Part shown: piece after piece, positions 43,339-51,015 of the stretch
Numbering within the stretch: position 1 is the stretch's first letter
Layout: each line of letters starts with the position of its first letter
Assembly: GCA_046329495.1 (NCBI GenBank)
Contig: JAXLUO010000007.1
Coordinates: forward strand, 62,001-126,000
Length of the DNA stretch: 64,000 bases
DNA from: Bog-950 sp046329495
GTDB lineage: Bacteria > Bacteroidota > Bacteroidia > Chitinophagales > LD1
Direction of reading: 5' to 3'
Position numbers and translations under genes: made by a program
The notes under the pieces: model-generated
Seen by the model: the letters and a program-made list of their open reading frames with translations, nothing else
Told to the model about the DNA's origin: nothing
Database searches by the model: none

Positions 43339-44472
43339 TTGAAACATCTTGCACTTATTCCCCTGGCATTATTGGCATCGGTTTTAGCCGGCGCCCAAAA
43401 TACACCGGCATTTTTAGCCCGTATTGATAGCGTAATAAACGCCTCTATGGCGGCCAATAAAATGCCGGCAATTTCATTGGGTATTGTAAAGGACGGCCAT
43501 ATTTTTTACCTGAAAGGTTACGGTACAAAGGCTGTAGGGGAAGATAGCCCGGTGGATAGTGCCACCAATTTTTTAACCTGTTCTGTTTCAAAATTGTTTA
43601 CTGCCACGGCTGTTATGCAGTTAGTGGAGCAGGGTAAAATCGACATCCACAAAAGGCTAACGGACTACTTACCTGACTTTTATATGAAGGACGAGCGCTA
43701 TAAGGAAATTACCATTGAGCAGATGCTGACGCATACCTCGGGCCTGCCCAATATATACAATAGGCACTTTATTAAGCCTGGTGCTGATAGCCTCGAACTG
43801 ACCCTCTTTGCCCGGAAGCTAAAAAGCAAAAGGTTGAGCTACCCGCCCGGGGTGCAATTAAGCGCACATACCTATTCTAACACAGCCTATAATATACTGG
43901 GCCTGGTAATTGAGCGCGTAACCGGGCAATCCTATAGCGACTATGTGGAACAGCATGTGCTTAAGCCTGTGGGTATGAACTATAGTAGCTTTCGTTACAG
44001 GCAAATACCCGAAAGTCGCCGTAGCAGGCCCCATATCAAAGGTGCACTTGGTAAGCCTGTGGTGTCAAACTATTACCCCGATATACCGCAGGATAAACCC
44101 TGTGGTAATTTAAATTCGTGTTCGTACGATTTGAGTTTATGGATGCTGCATAACCTGGGCATATATAACAACACCGACACCGGCGGCGTTATAAAGAACA
44201 CCACACTTACAACCATGTGGACCACACAAAAGCCTATTCCTACATTCAGTACCTCTATGGGTTTGGGTTGGTGGGTGGTAGACTCAAAGAAATACGGTAA
44301 GTATGTTTTTCACGATGGCAACGACCCCGGTTATTCGGCAGCACTGGTAGTCTCTCCGGGTAACAACTTTGGTATAGTGGTGTTGTGTAATGCCATGTAC
44401 CCACAGGAAATAGTTTGGAATGAACTACCCTTTAGAGTAATAGACCTGTTTGAAAAAGAATGGAAGAAGTAA
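43339..44472 (+). CDS. Serine beta-lactamase-like (class C family) exported hydrolase
   Basis: A 377-residue exported penicillin-binding-protein/class C-type serine hydrolase. The nucleophile motif SVSK (about residue 77), the YSN motif of the second element (YSNTAYN) and an HDGND loop replacing the KTG box are in family order. Such proteins are mostly esterases, D-aminopeptidases or peptidases, so resistance to beta-lactams should not be assumed. The frame starts with TTG before a clear signal peptide (ends near AGA-Q); no in-frame ATG precedes it. Confidence 0.85.
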   Translation: MKHLALIPLALLASVLAGAQNTPAFLARIDSVINASMAANKMPAISLGIVKDGHIFYLKGYGTKAVGEDSPVDSATNFLTCSVSKLFTATAVMQLVEQGKIDIHKRLTDYLPDFYMKDERYKEITIEQMLTHTSGLPNIYNRHFIKPGADSLELTLFARKLKSKRLSYPPGVQLSAHTYSNTAYNILGLVIERVTGQSYSDYVEQHVLKPVGMNYSSFRYRQIPESRRSRPHIKGALGKPVVSNYYPDIPQDKPCGNLNSCSYDLSLWMLHNLGIYNNTDTGGVIKNTTLTTMWTTQKPIPTFSTSMGLGWWVVDSKKYGKYVFHDGNDPGYSAALVVSPGNNFGIVVLCNAMYPQEIVWNELPFRVIDLFEKEWKK

Positions 44473-44512
44473 TACACTACAGGTAAGGTTTGTTTTAGCT
44501 ATTTTTATTTTA

Positions 44513-44809
44513 ATGCCTGCCCCCAAAACCTTACGCACTTGCCCCAAAGGCCACCGCTACGTTAAGAGCAGTAGCTGTCCTACTTGCCCTGTTTGCGAGG
44601 CTGCAGAAAAGCCGGTCGATGGTTTTATGACATTACTTGCCGCACCAGCACGCCGGGCGCTGCAAGCTGCGGGAATAACCACGCTTAAACAGTTGGCTTT
44701 TTATACGGAAGAGGAGATTTTGCAACTGCATGGTATGGGCAAAACCTCAATACCCAAATTAAAACAAGCGTTGAAGGTGGAAGGATTGAGATTTAAGAAG
44801 TATTCTTAA
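44513..44809 (+). CDS. Small zinc-ribbon + RNA polymerase alpha-CTD-like protein
   Basis: A 98-residue protein. The N-terminal half carries CPKGHRY and CPTCPVC, which could form a zinc ribbon. The C-terminal half (about 45-92) has the helix-hairpin-helix pattern of the RNA polymerase alpha C-terminal domain: RALQAAGITTLKQLAFYTEEEIL, then LHGMGKTSIPKLKQAL. It may bind DNA or another protein; its role is unknown. The start at 44513 is 40 bases after the previous stop, with T-rich sequence between. Confidence 0.72.
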   Translation: MPAPKTLRTCPKGHRYVKSSSCPTCPVCEAAEKPVDGFMTLLAAPARRALQAAGITTLKQLAFYTEEEILQLHGMGKTSIPKLKQALKVEGLRFKKYS

Positions 44810-44971
44810 AAGCAAGCTCTTTGTATTAATCTTTTCCCTCGCCCGGCACTCTTATCTGTAGCACTAACTTAGCAAGTATCCCGGCGCAGTGAGGCGCTAA
44901 CTTCTCCTACGCACCCACCTTAATTCCCTTTTAACCTTGCATCCGTTCCATTGAATTATCAATTCAAGCCA

Positions 44972-45385
44972 TCAATACGAAGCGGTGCTTAGAAAGGAAG
45001 GTTTATCGAACAGCACCACACGCCAACCATCAGGGTCTTCGATAGTAATGCCATTGGTTAACCAGTAAGGATTCTCCGGTTCTACAATCAAATAGCCCAT
45101 GGCTGTTAATCGGGCTACATAGGTATCGCGCGCCTCGGTGCCGTCGTAATACAGCACCAGCAAATTATCTTTAGTGGGTGCAGGGCATGCACTGCCCGAA
45201 ACATGCTCCGTAAATTCCAGATGAATATGCGCATCCGGTATGCCCAGCATAACTCCGTTATAACCTGCATGCTCCTTAAAGGAGCCAATGATTGGAAAAT
45301 CAAGCCCGTGGTGATAGAACCGGACCAGTTGTTCAAATTTATCGGTTGGTCGCGCAATGCGCACCTGTGCAATGGGTAGTTTCAT
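44972..45385 (-). CDS. VOC-family (glyoxalase/bleomycin-resistance fold) protein
   Basis: A 137-residue protein with two beta-alpha-beta-beta-beta modules. Segments GVMLGIPDAHIHLEFTEH and DPDGWRVVLFDKP are typical of VOC proteins, and the H/E residues could bind a metal. Substrate unknown. I start at the ATG at 45385 (MKLPIAQVRIARP), as residues encoded upstream would not fit the fold. The region between it and the 46345 gene is full of palindromes. Confidence 0.8.
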   Translation of the reverse strand: MKLPIAQVRIARPTDKFEQLVRFYHHGLDFPIIGSFKEHAGYNGVMLGIPDAHIHLEFTEHVSGSACPAPTKDNLLVLYYDGTEARDTYVARLTAMGYLIVEPENPYWLTNGITIEDPDGWRVVLFDKPSFLSTASY

Positions 45386-45959
45386 GTATCGCTGATTAAG
45401 TAAGGCAAATATGCAGCTTCCTACAGCGCTGCGCATTAACAAAGGATAATATTTCTTCTGCCCGGAAATCAACGCCCCGTCAGTGTCCCCACTGACGGAG
45501 ATGAGGTAACTAAGGTCCAACACACCCTATCGTACCATAAAACCTTTCCGACCTTCGTAGAAGCATCCTACACCCCTCTTTGCGCCAGCAGAGAGGTGAT
45601 GGGGTTGAGTCCAGACAAACCTGCCCACAACTGCAACGACAAACAACTAACCCCAAACAACAAACGATTTTTGTATTCAATCCGTGTTCATCCGTGTAAT
45701 CTGTGGCAACCTTTGTATTCAACTTTTATCCTTCGTGCCTTCGTGGCAAAAACTATTTTGTTAAAAAAGGGAATTATAATGGTAAATAGTTTCAAAATAC
45801 ATTACCTTAGCAGTACAATAAAGAATGCCCCGGCTAAAGGCCTACCTATGCCTTTAGCCGCTCACCACTAAAACACTAAAAGATGAACACCATTTTAAGC
45901 GCCAACCCTGCCGCCACCCTGCGTAACCACGCCCAACCCGACACACATTATAATTTTGG
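45386..45959. repeat. Palindrome-rich gene-free region
   Basis: Several separate perfect hairpins occur: CCGTCAGTG-TCCC-CACTGACGG at 45477-45498, CGGCTAAAGGC / GCCTTTAGCCG at 45831-45860 and a CCCCTCTTTGCG...AGAGAGG unit near 45573-45597. A copy of the second-branch A unit (45678-45710) adjoins text found after the 210 bp repeats. No protein gene is supported; a 60-codon frame at 45883 is unlikely. Confidence 0.7.
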
Positions 45960-46132
45960 CAATTTGTGCACTTGCAAATCAACTGCACAAATGTGCACAA
46001 ATGCAATAATCGCTAATTCGTTAAAAGGCCTGTTTTCATCGCATTTAACACAAAAATTCATCACATGAAAATTTCTGTAACTTGTGCACAAGCTGAAAAG
46101 TGCACAAGCATGCACAAGCAGTGTGGATAACC
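45960..46132. other. Cluster of TGTGCACAA motifs with one consensus DnaA box
   Basis: TTTGTGCACTTGCAAA, TGTGCACAA and CTTGTGCACAAG (perfect palindrome, 46081-46092) are followed by GTGCACAAGCA and TGCACAAGCA in tandem (46100-46120), and TGTGGATAA (46122-46130), the exact reverse of TTATCCACA. An AT-rich stretch of about 80 bases lies in the middle. It could be a replication-origin-like or DnaA-titrating site or a regulator-binding cluster. Confidence 0.45.
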
Positions 46133-46344
46133 TTCCGGCAATGCCAATGCACTTGGCTGCGCTCCCCCTTTTAGGGTTGGGGCTTTGTCTGTTTTCTGAT
46201 CTCTGATTTCTGCTCTCTAAATAGAAAAAGTGTAAAGGAGTGTAAAGTTAGCATCGGCCTTCGGCCAATTTTAAACTCGAAACTTTAAATTTTAAACTAA
46301 ACTCAACTGTAAACAGAAAACCGTAAACAGAAAACTTAAAGAAG
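46133..46344. other. Gene-free spacer
   Basis: Low-complexity pyrimidine/AT sequence including TCTGATCTCTGATTTCTGC, also present near 20600. No gene or clear regulatory site. Confidence 0.5.
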
Positions 46345-47250
46345 CTACTTTCCCAGCAACTGCTTTCTCAACGTCCTTGCCCGTTGGTCGGGTCCGTTAT
46401 GGCTCCAGCCCGGCGGCATAAAAATGTATTTCAGCTTGTTCATCAAGCCCGGAGCGTTCTTTACATCCTGCCATAAGTCGTAATACTCGTGGCCGGCAAT
46501 CTTAAACAGGTTATACGTATGTATATTCTTGGTAATACCGTAAACAGGCTTCTCATCATCCCGCTCCTCGGCAAAGGTGCCGAACAAGCGGTCCCATACA
46601 ATAAGGATGCCGCCATGGTTCTGGTCCAGGTAGCGGATGTTCGAAGCGTGATGCACCCGGTGGTGCGAAGGCGTGTTAAAGATAAACTCGAACCAGCGCG
46701 GCATGCGGCGTATCAGTTCGGTATGTGGCCAGTATTGGTAAATCAGCGAAATGCTCATCATCATCAACATCATCAGCGGATCAAAACCAAGCAAGGGCAT
46801 CCACATCCACCAGATGAACTTATAGAACTGCTCGCCCCAGCTTTGGCGCAGCGCCGTAGCAAAGTTCATATGTTGGGAGCTGTGGTGGTTAACATGCGCG
46901 GCCCAAAACACCCGCACCTCATGACTCAACCTATGATGCCAGTAAAAAGTAAAATCATCGCCGATAAAGATCAGCAGCCAGCTCCACCAATGCCAGCCGA
47001 TGGTAAACAGGCGGTATTGATAAAGCAGGGTATACGTACCAAACGCCAGCGACTTCATCAGCAAGTCCACCACCAGCGAACCCAGGCCCATACCTATCGA
47101 GGCCAGCGCATCCTTGGTTTCGTACAAGTGCAAACGTTCTTTCCAGTTTACATAAAGCTCAATAGCTATCAGTATCAAAAACACGGGGATGGCGTAGGTA
47201 ACAGGATCGTCCTGTGCCTCCATCATGCGGAAAATAGAGAGGAGCAACAT
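46345..47250 (-). CDS. Sterol desaturase / fatty acid hydroxylase superfamily protein
   Basis: A 301-residue membrane di-iron oxygenase-like protein. The three histidine clusters are present: HHRLSHE (about 120), HVNHHS and HRVHH (about 195), in a hydrophobic background of about four TM segments. It probably hydroxylates or desaturates a lipid. The paralogue upstream (47260-48537) ends 9 bases before its start, so they are one unit. The substrate is unknown. Confidence 0.9.
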   Translation of the reverse strand: MLLLSIFRMMEAQDDPVTYAIPVFLILIAIELYVNWKERLHLYETKDALASIGMGLGSLVVDLLMKSLAFGTYTLLYQYRLFTIGWHWWSWLLIFIGDDFTFYWHHRLSHEVRVFWAAHVNHHSSQHMNFATALRQSWGEQFYKFIWWMWMPLLGFDPLMMLMMMSISLIYQYWPHTELIRRMPRWFEFIFNTPSHHRVHHASNIRYLDQNHGGILIVWDRLFGTFAEERDDEKPVYGITKNIHTYNLFKIAGHEYYDLWQDVKNAPGLMNKLKYIFMPPGWSHNGPDQRARTLRKQLLGK

Positions 47251-47259
47251 GCGGCAATA

Positions 47260-48537
47260 TTAAGGCACTTCAACGGTATTTTGAGCAGCAACAGGTGCAG
47301 TAGCAGTATCGGCAAACTCAGTACGGAAGGCCATGAACCAAAAAAGGCTTGCTACGCAATAGGCAGTAACGGCGGCAATAATGCTCAGCTCAGTAAAATG
47401 CTCCAGGCCGGTAACAGCGGCGGTTATCAAGACAATGCCGGCCAGCAGGCGCAGCGGCTCAAGCGGGAGGGCCCACTTACGCTTCTCAAAAATGGCCCCG
47501 AAGCTGGTAAGCGAAGCGATGATCCAGGTGCCGATGGCGGCCTTCAAAGCAAAGTGGTCGGTAACGGCTTTACCGCCCATCAATATCAAAAAGGCAGTGG
47601 TAGCCAGCAGCACTACCACAAACTGGGCAAACACATAATTGTTCAAGCCACTCGAAATTTCAGTATCGTATTTATGGAACGTCTTAACATTAACCGCAGG
47701 GTAGTCCAACATCCCGCCAAGTTCCTTCGGCTTCCAGCCCGGCATCTTGATATACATCTTAATAGCATCGCTTATCTTGCTAACCCGCAGCGAATCTTTA
47801 ATCAGGTCAATCCAGTATTCAAAGTTCAGCCAGATGGGGTTCCAGCTTTTAGGCTGCGTGGTAATACCATACACCACTTCTTCCTGCTCGGGTTCAAAGG
47901 TGTTGAACAGGCGGTCCCAAATGATCATAGTGCCACCGTGGTTCTTATCAATGTACTGCGGATTAACACCGTGGTGCACGCGGTGGTGCGAGGGTGTGTT
48001 GAACACATATTCAAACGGTCCCCACATTTTATCAATCATCTTGGTATGTATCCAAAACTGGTAAAGGGTATTGATGGACGCCATCAGGATAAACGATTCG
48101 GTGCTGAAACCAATAACCGCCAGCGGCAAATAAAACACCCAGCTAAAAGCCCCCTGCAGCCAGGCTTGGCGCAAGGCAACCGTAAGGTTGTATTCTTCGC
48201 TTTGGTGGTGCACCACATGGCTGCCCCACAACAACGAAATTTCATGTGCCAACCGGTGGAACCAGTAATAAAAGAAGTCGACACCAATAAACAGAAGCAG
48301 GAAGGTAAACGCATTGGTAGGTATGGTAAACAGCGCATAATGCTCAAACAAATACTTGTACCCGAAAATGGTAGCCGTTTTAAGAAAGATACCCGCCACC
48401 TGCGAACCTATGCCGCAGCTAAGGTTGGTAATAGAGTCGTGGTAACGGTAATAGCTCAGTTGGCGCATTTTACCTATCAGCAACTCAAGGCCGATAAGCA
48501 GGAAAAACACCGGTATGGCAAAAACGATGAGGCTCAT
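47260..48537 (-). CDS. Sterol desaturase-like membrane oxygenase, long form (AGMO-like architecture)
   Basis: A 425-residue paralogue of the previous protein. The His clusters HRLAHE, HVVHHQSEE and HRVHHG lie in the first 200 residues. About 150 further residues (290-425) form extra TM helices, an arrangement like alkylglycerol monooxygenase (TMEM195). The name is a suggestion only. It is upstream in the operon and 134 bases from a divergent gene. Confidence 0.88.
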   Translation of the reverse strand: MSLIVFAIPVFFLLIGLELLIGKMRQLSYYRYHDSITNLSCGIGSQVAGIFLKTATIFGYKYLFEHYALFTIPTNAFTFLLLFIGVDFFYYWFHRLAHEISLLWGSHVVHHQSEEYNLTVALRQAWLQGAFSWVFYLPLAVIGFSTESFILMASINTLYQFWIHTKMIDKMWGPFEYVFNTPSHHRVHHGVNPQYIDKNHGGTMIIWDRLFNTFEPEQEEVVYGITTQPKSWNPIWLNFEYWIDLIKDSLRVSKISDAIKMYIKMPGWKPKELGGMLDYPAVNVKTFHKYDTEISSGLNNYVFAQFVVVLLATTAFLILMGGKAVTDHFALKAAIGTWIIASLTSFGAIFEKRKWALPLEPLRLLAGIVLITAAVTGLEHFTELSIIAAVTAYCVASLFWFMAFRTEFADTATAPVAAQNTVEVP

Positions 48538-48671
48538 TTTTGTGGATTTATGGTTCTAAGGTAATCACTTTATATAGAAACAGGGCGGGCGTTAACGCCT
48601 CTTTGGTATTTCAAAAAGATGATTCTCCTCACCCAAACATTTTTAATTTCATTAACTAAACAATTGCCCCT

Positions 48672-49307
48672 TTGAAACCCTTCTACCGCGACCATCAGTT
48701 TTGGAGCTTGTTGGCCATCAACATTATCATTATCATCTATTACTTCTACTACCATACCAGTTTTAAAACCCTGGTATGGGTGTACTGGAGCCAAAGCATA
48801 GTAATAGGCGTGTTTAACTTCCTGCACCTGGTAACAATCGAAAACATAGTTCCCGGCTCTATTGAAATGAATAAGGAAAAGGTGAAAACACCGGGACAGG
48901 TAATAGGTTGTATTGGCCCGTTTTTCGCCTTTCATTATGGGTTCTTTCACCTGGTATATCTGGTATTCCTTTTTAGTATCACCGATGCAAACGAAAAATT
49001 GGATTATCACTTGCTGCAGGTAGCCGTAGGTACCCTGGTGCTCGATCAGTTGTGGAATTTTATCCGCCTGCGCGAATACGAGAAAACACACCCTGCTAAT
49101 GTAGGGGTGCTGTTCTTTTTACCTTACCTGCGCGTGGTGCCAATGCACCTTACAATCATATTGCCGGCATTTATTGGTATTTCCAGCATGGTGTTATTCC
49201 TTTTTCTTAAAACAGGTGCCGATTTGCTGGGCTATATTATAACACGGGCTATTTATGGCAAGGATTCCGACGTGTCAGTAACCGCCCCTGGTGATGTTAT
49301 CTCCTGA
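48672..49307 (+). CDS. DUF6498-like integral membrane protein
   Basis: A 211-residue protein with about six hydrophobic segments. The opening FWSLLAINIIII and the YWSQSIVIGVFN segment match what I know as DUF6498. Function unknown. It starts with TTG at 48672, as no ATG is near. It lies 41 bases before arsR but is separated by a full arsR promoter, so it is not part of the ars operon. Confidence 0.78.
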   Translation: MKPFYRDHQFWSLLAINIIIIIYYFYYHTSFKTLVWVYWSQSIVIGVFNFLHLVTIENIVPGSIEMNKEKVKTPGQVIGCIGPFFAFHYGFFHLVYLVFLFSITDANEKLDYHLLQVAVGTLVLDQLWNFIRLREYEKTHPANVGVLFFLPYLRVVPMHLTIILPAFIGISSMVLFLFLKTGADLLGYIITRAIYGKDSDVSVTAPGDVIS

Positions 49308-49310
49308 AAT

Positions 49311-49345
49311 TTGGAAGTTTAAACAGTATATCGTAATATTGCGAT
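49311..49345 (+). promoter_or_regulatory. arsR promoter with overlapping ArsR operator
   Basis: TTTG (49311-49314), 19 bases, TAATATTG (49334-49341) forms the promoter. The -7 box lies inside the dyad ATCG-TAATATTG-CGAT (49330-49345), which closely resembles the second site at 49691-49706. ArsR bound here would block transcription until arsenite is bound. Confidence 0.75.
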
Positions 49346-49348
49346 TAA

Positions 49349-49672
49349 ATGGGAGCAAGTAAAGCAGAGGAGTTTACCGTAAAGGACAACCGCATCGCCC
49401 GGTATGCCAAAGCATTGGCACATCCGGCAAGGGTGGCTATCCTGAAGCTGTTACTGCGTAAACAAAGTTGTATTTGCGGCGATATTGTAGACGAATTGCC
49501 GCTATCACAAAGCACTATATCGCAACATTTAAAGGAATTGAAAGCAGCGGGCTTAATTAAAGGTGATATTGAAGGCGCAAAGGTTTGCTATTGTATTGAT
49601 GAAGAGGAATGGAATGCCGCCAAAGCCTGTGTAAATGAACTGTTGAGCATGATGCCTGCAAAGTGCTGCTGA
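49349..49672 (+). CDS. arsR: ArsR-family transcriptional repressor
   Basis: A 107-residue winged-helix repressor. SCICGDIVDELPLSQSTISQHL contains a CxC pair at the position of the ELCVCDL As(III) site of E. coli ArsR and the recognition helix. Extra Cys residues lie at the C-terminus (VCYC and KCC) and may bind metal as well. It starts an arsR-arsM-arsC operon and has an overlapping operator. Confidence 0.92.
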   Translation: MGASKAEEFTVKDNRIARYAKALAHPARVAILKLLLRKQSCICGDIVDELPLSQSTISQHLKELKAAGLIKGDIEGAKVCYCIDEEEWNAAKACVNELLSMMPAKCC

Positions 49673-49690
49673 TTTTTTTTGCCTGGATTA

Positions 49691-49706
49691 ATCGTAATAT
49701 ACCGAT
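49691..49706 (+). promoter_or_regulatory. Second ArsR-type operator upstream of arsM
   Basis: ATCG-TAATATAC-CGAT repeats the arsR operator's 16-base layout with only two inner bases changed. It is in the 56-base gap between arsR and arsM and may give arsM/arsC its own control. Confidence 0.65.
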
Positions 49707-49728
49707 AATAAAATTTAAATCATGTCTT

Positions 49729-50565
49729 ATGCAAACCGATAACGAATTAAAAGAGCTGGTAAAACAGAAATACAGTGAAATTGCTCTACAGGACAAAGCC
49801 ACCAATCAATCTTCGTGTTGCGGCGCCGGTGGATGTTCTACCGAGGTGTACAACATTATGAGTGATAACTACGACCAACTGAAAGGCTATAACCCCGATG
49901 CCGACCTGGGCCTGGGTTGCGGCTTGCCTACGCAGTTTGCGCGTATTAAGGAAGGCGACACCGTAATTGATTTAGGCAGTGGTGCAGGCAACGATTGCTT
50001 TGTAGCCCGTGCCGAAACCGGTGCAAGCGGCAAGGTTATCGGTATTGATTTTACGCCGGCCATGATTGAGAAGGCCCGTGCTAATGCCGAAAAGCTGGGC
50101 TTTAATAATGTGGAGTTTCGCCAGGGCGATATTGAGCATATGCCCGTAACTGCTAATACTGCGAACGTGGTAGTAAGTAATTGCGTGTTGAACCTGGTAC
50201 CAAATAAAGCCAATGTGTTTGCCGAAATTCATCGCGTTATGAAACCGGGCGGACATTTCAGCATTTCGGATGTAGTGCTGGTAGGTGAACTACCCGAAAG
50301 CCTGCGAAAGGATGCCGAGATGTATGCAGGTTGTGTGGCCGGTGCCATTCAAAAGCAGGAATACCTGCGCCTGATAAAGGAGAATGGTTTCGTAAATGTA
50401 CAGATTCAAAAAGAAAAGGCTATTGTAGTTCCCGATGATATATTAAGTAAGTATCTTAACCCACATCAACTGCAGGAGTTTAAAGCCGGTAATACAGGTA
50501 TATTCAGTATTACGGTTTATGCTGAAAAACTTGCTCCTTGTTGCGGACCCGATTGTTGCTCATGA
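49729..50565 (+). CDS. arsM: Arsenite S-adenosylmethyltransferase
   Basis: ArsM methylates As(III) with SAM to volatile methylated forms. The 278-residue product has the CGLPTQFA loop, the SAM motif DLGSGAGNDC, SNCVLNL and YAGCVAGAI; these provide the cysteine triad that binds As(III), and there are extra N-terminal SSCCGAGGC and terminal CCGPDCC clusters. The start at 49729 is 22 codons after a longer reading that would include the operator. It overlaps arsC by 4 bases. Confidence 0.94.
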   Translation: MQTDNELKELVKQKYSEIALQDKATNQSSCCGAGGCSTEVYNIMSDNYDQLKGYNPDADLGLGCGLPTQFARIKEGDTVIDLGSGAGNDCFVARAETGASGKVIGIDFTPAMIEKARANAEKLGFNNVEFRQGDIEHMPVTANTANVVVSNCVLNLVPNKANVFAEIHRVMKPGGHFSISDVVLVGELPESLRKDAEMYAGCVAGAIQKQEYLRLIKENGFVNVQIQKEKAIVVPDDILSKYLNPHQLQEFKAGNTGIFSITVYAEKLAPCCGPDCCS

Positions 50566-50957
50566 GAAAGAACGTAGTATTTGTTTGCATCGAAAACAGT
50601 AACCGCAGTCAAATGGCGCAGGCCTTTGCACGTATGTATGGGGCCGGTAAGGTAGAAGCATACAGTGCCGGTTCTCGTCCTTCGGGTAAAATAAACCCGA
50701 AGGCCGAGGCCGCCATGCAGGAACTCGGTTACGATCTTACTACACACGATTCTAAAGGATTAGACCAACTACCCGATGTTACGTTTGAATATGCCATTAC
50801 CATGGGCTGCGGCGATGAGTGTCCGTTTTTAAAAGCCGTCCACCGCGAAGATTGGGCCATCCCCGATCCCCGTAATATGGAACCGGAAGAGTTTAATGAA
50901 GTAAGAGATCAGATAAAGGAAAAGGTTTTGCAGTTGCTCAAGGGTATTGAGATTTAG
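50562..50957 (+). CDS. arsC: Arsenate reductase, low-molecular-weight phosphatase (thioredoxin) type
   Basis: Reduces As(V) to As(III). The 131-residue product has the phosphatase loop CIENSNRSQMA (CX5R) near the start, and the MGCGDECPF segment holds the second and third redox Cys of the S. aureus-type enzyme. The ATG overlaps the arsM stop as ATGA, so the two are coupled. No arsenite efflux pump (arsB/acr3) follows within the operon. Confidence 0.93.
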   Translation: MRKNVVFVCIENSNRSQMAQAFARMYGAGKVEAYSAGSRPSGKINPKAEAAMQELGYDLTTHDSKGLDQLPDVTFEYAITMGCGDECPFLKAVHREDWAIPDPRNMEPEEFNEVRDQIKEKVLQLLKGIEI

Positions 50958-51015
50958 AGCCAAATACCTATTTGATTTTTTTATAATCCTATTTTATCTG
51001 TGGCAATGTATTGTA

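Noticed and set aside
45883..46068. 61-codon frame before the DnaA-box cluster
   Set aside because: It runs through the AT-rich and palindromic motifs and shows no domain.
46489..48564. 691-codon open frame antisense to the two sterol desaturase genes
   Set aside because: It is a mirror of two well-supported genes with intact His boxes on the minus strand; composition bias opens the opposite frame. It has no protein features of its own.
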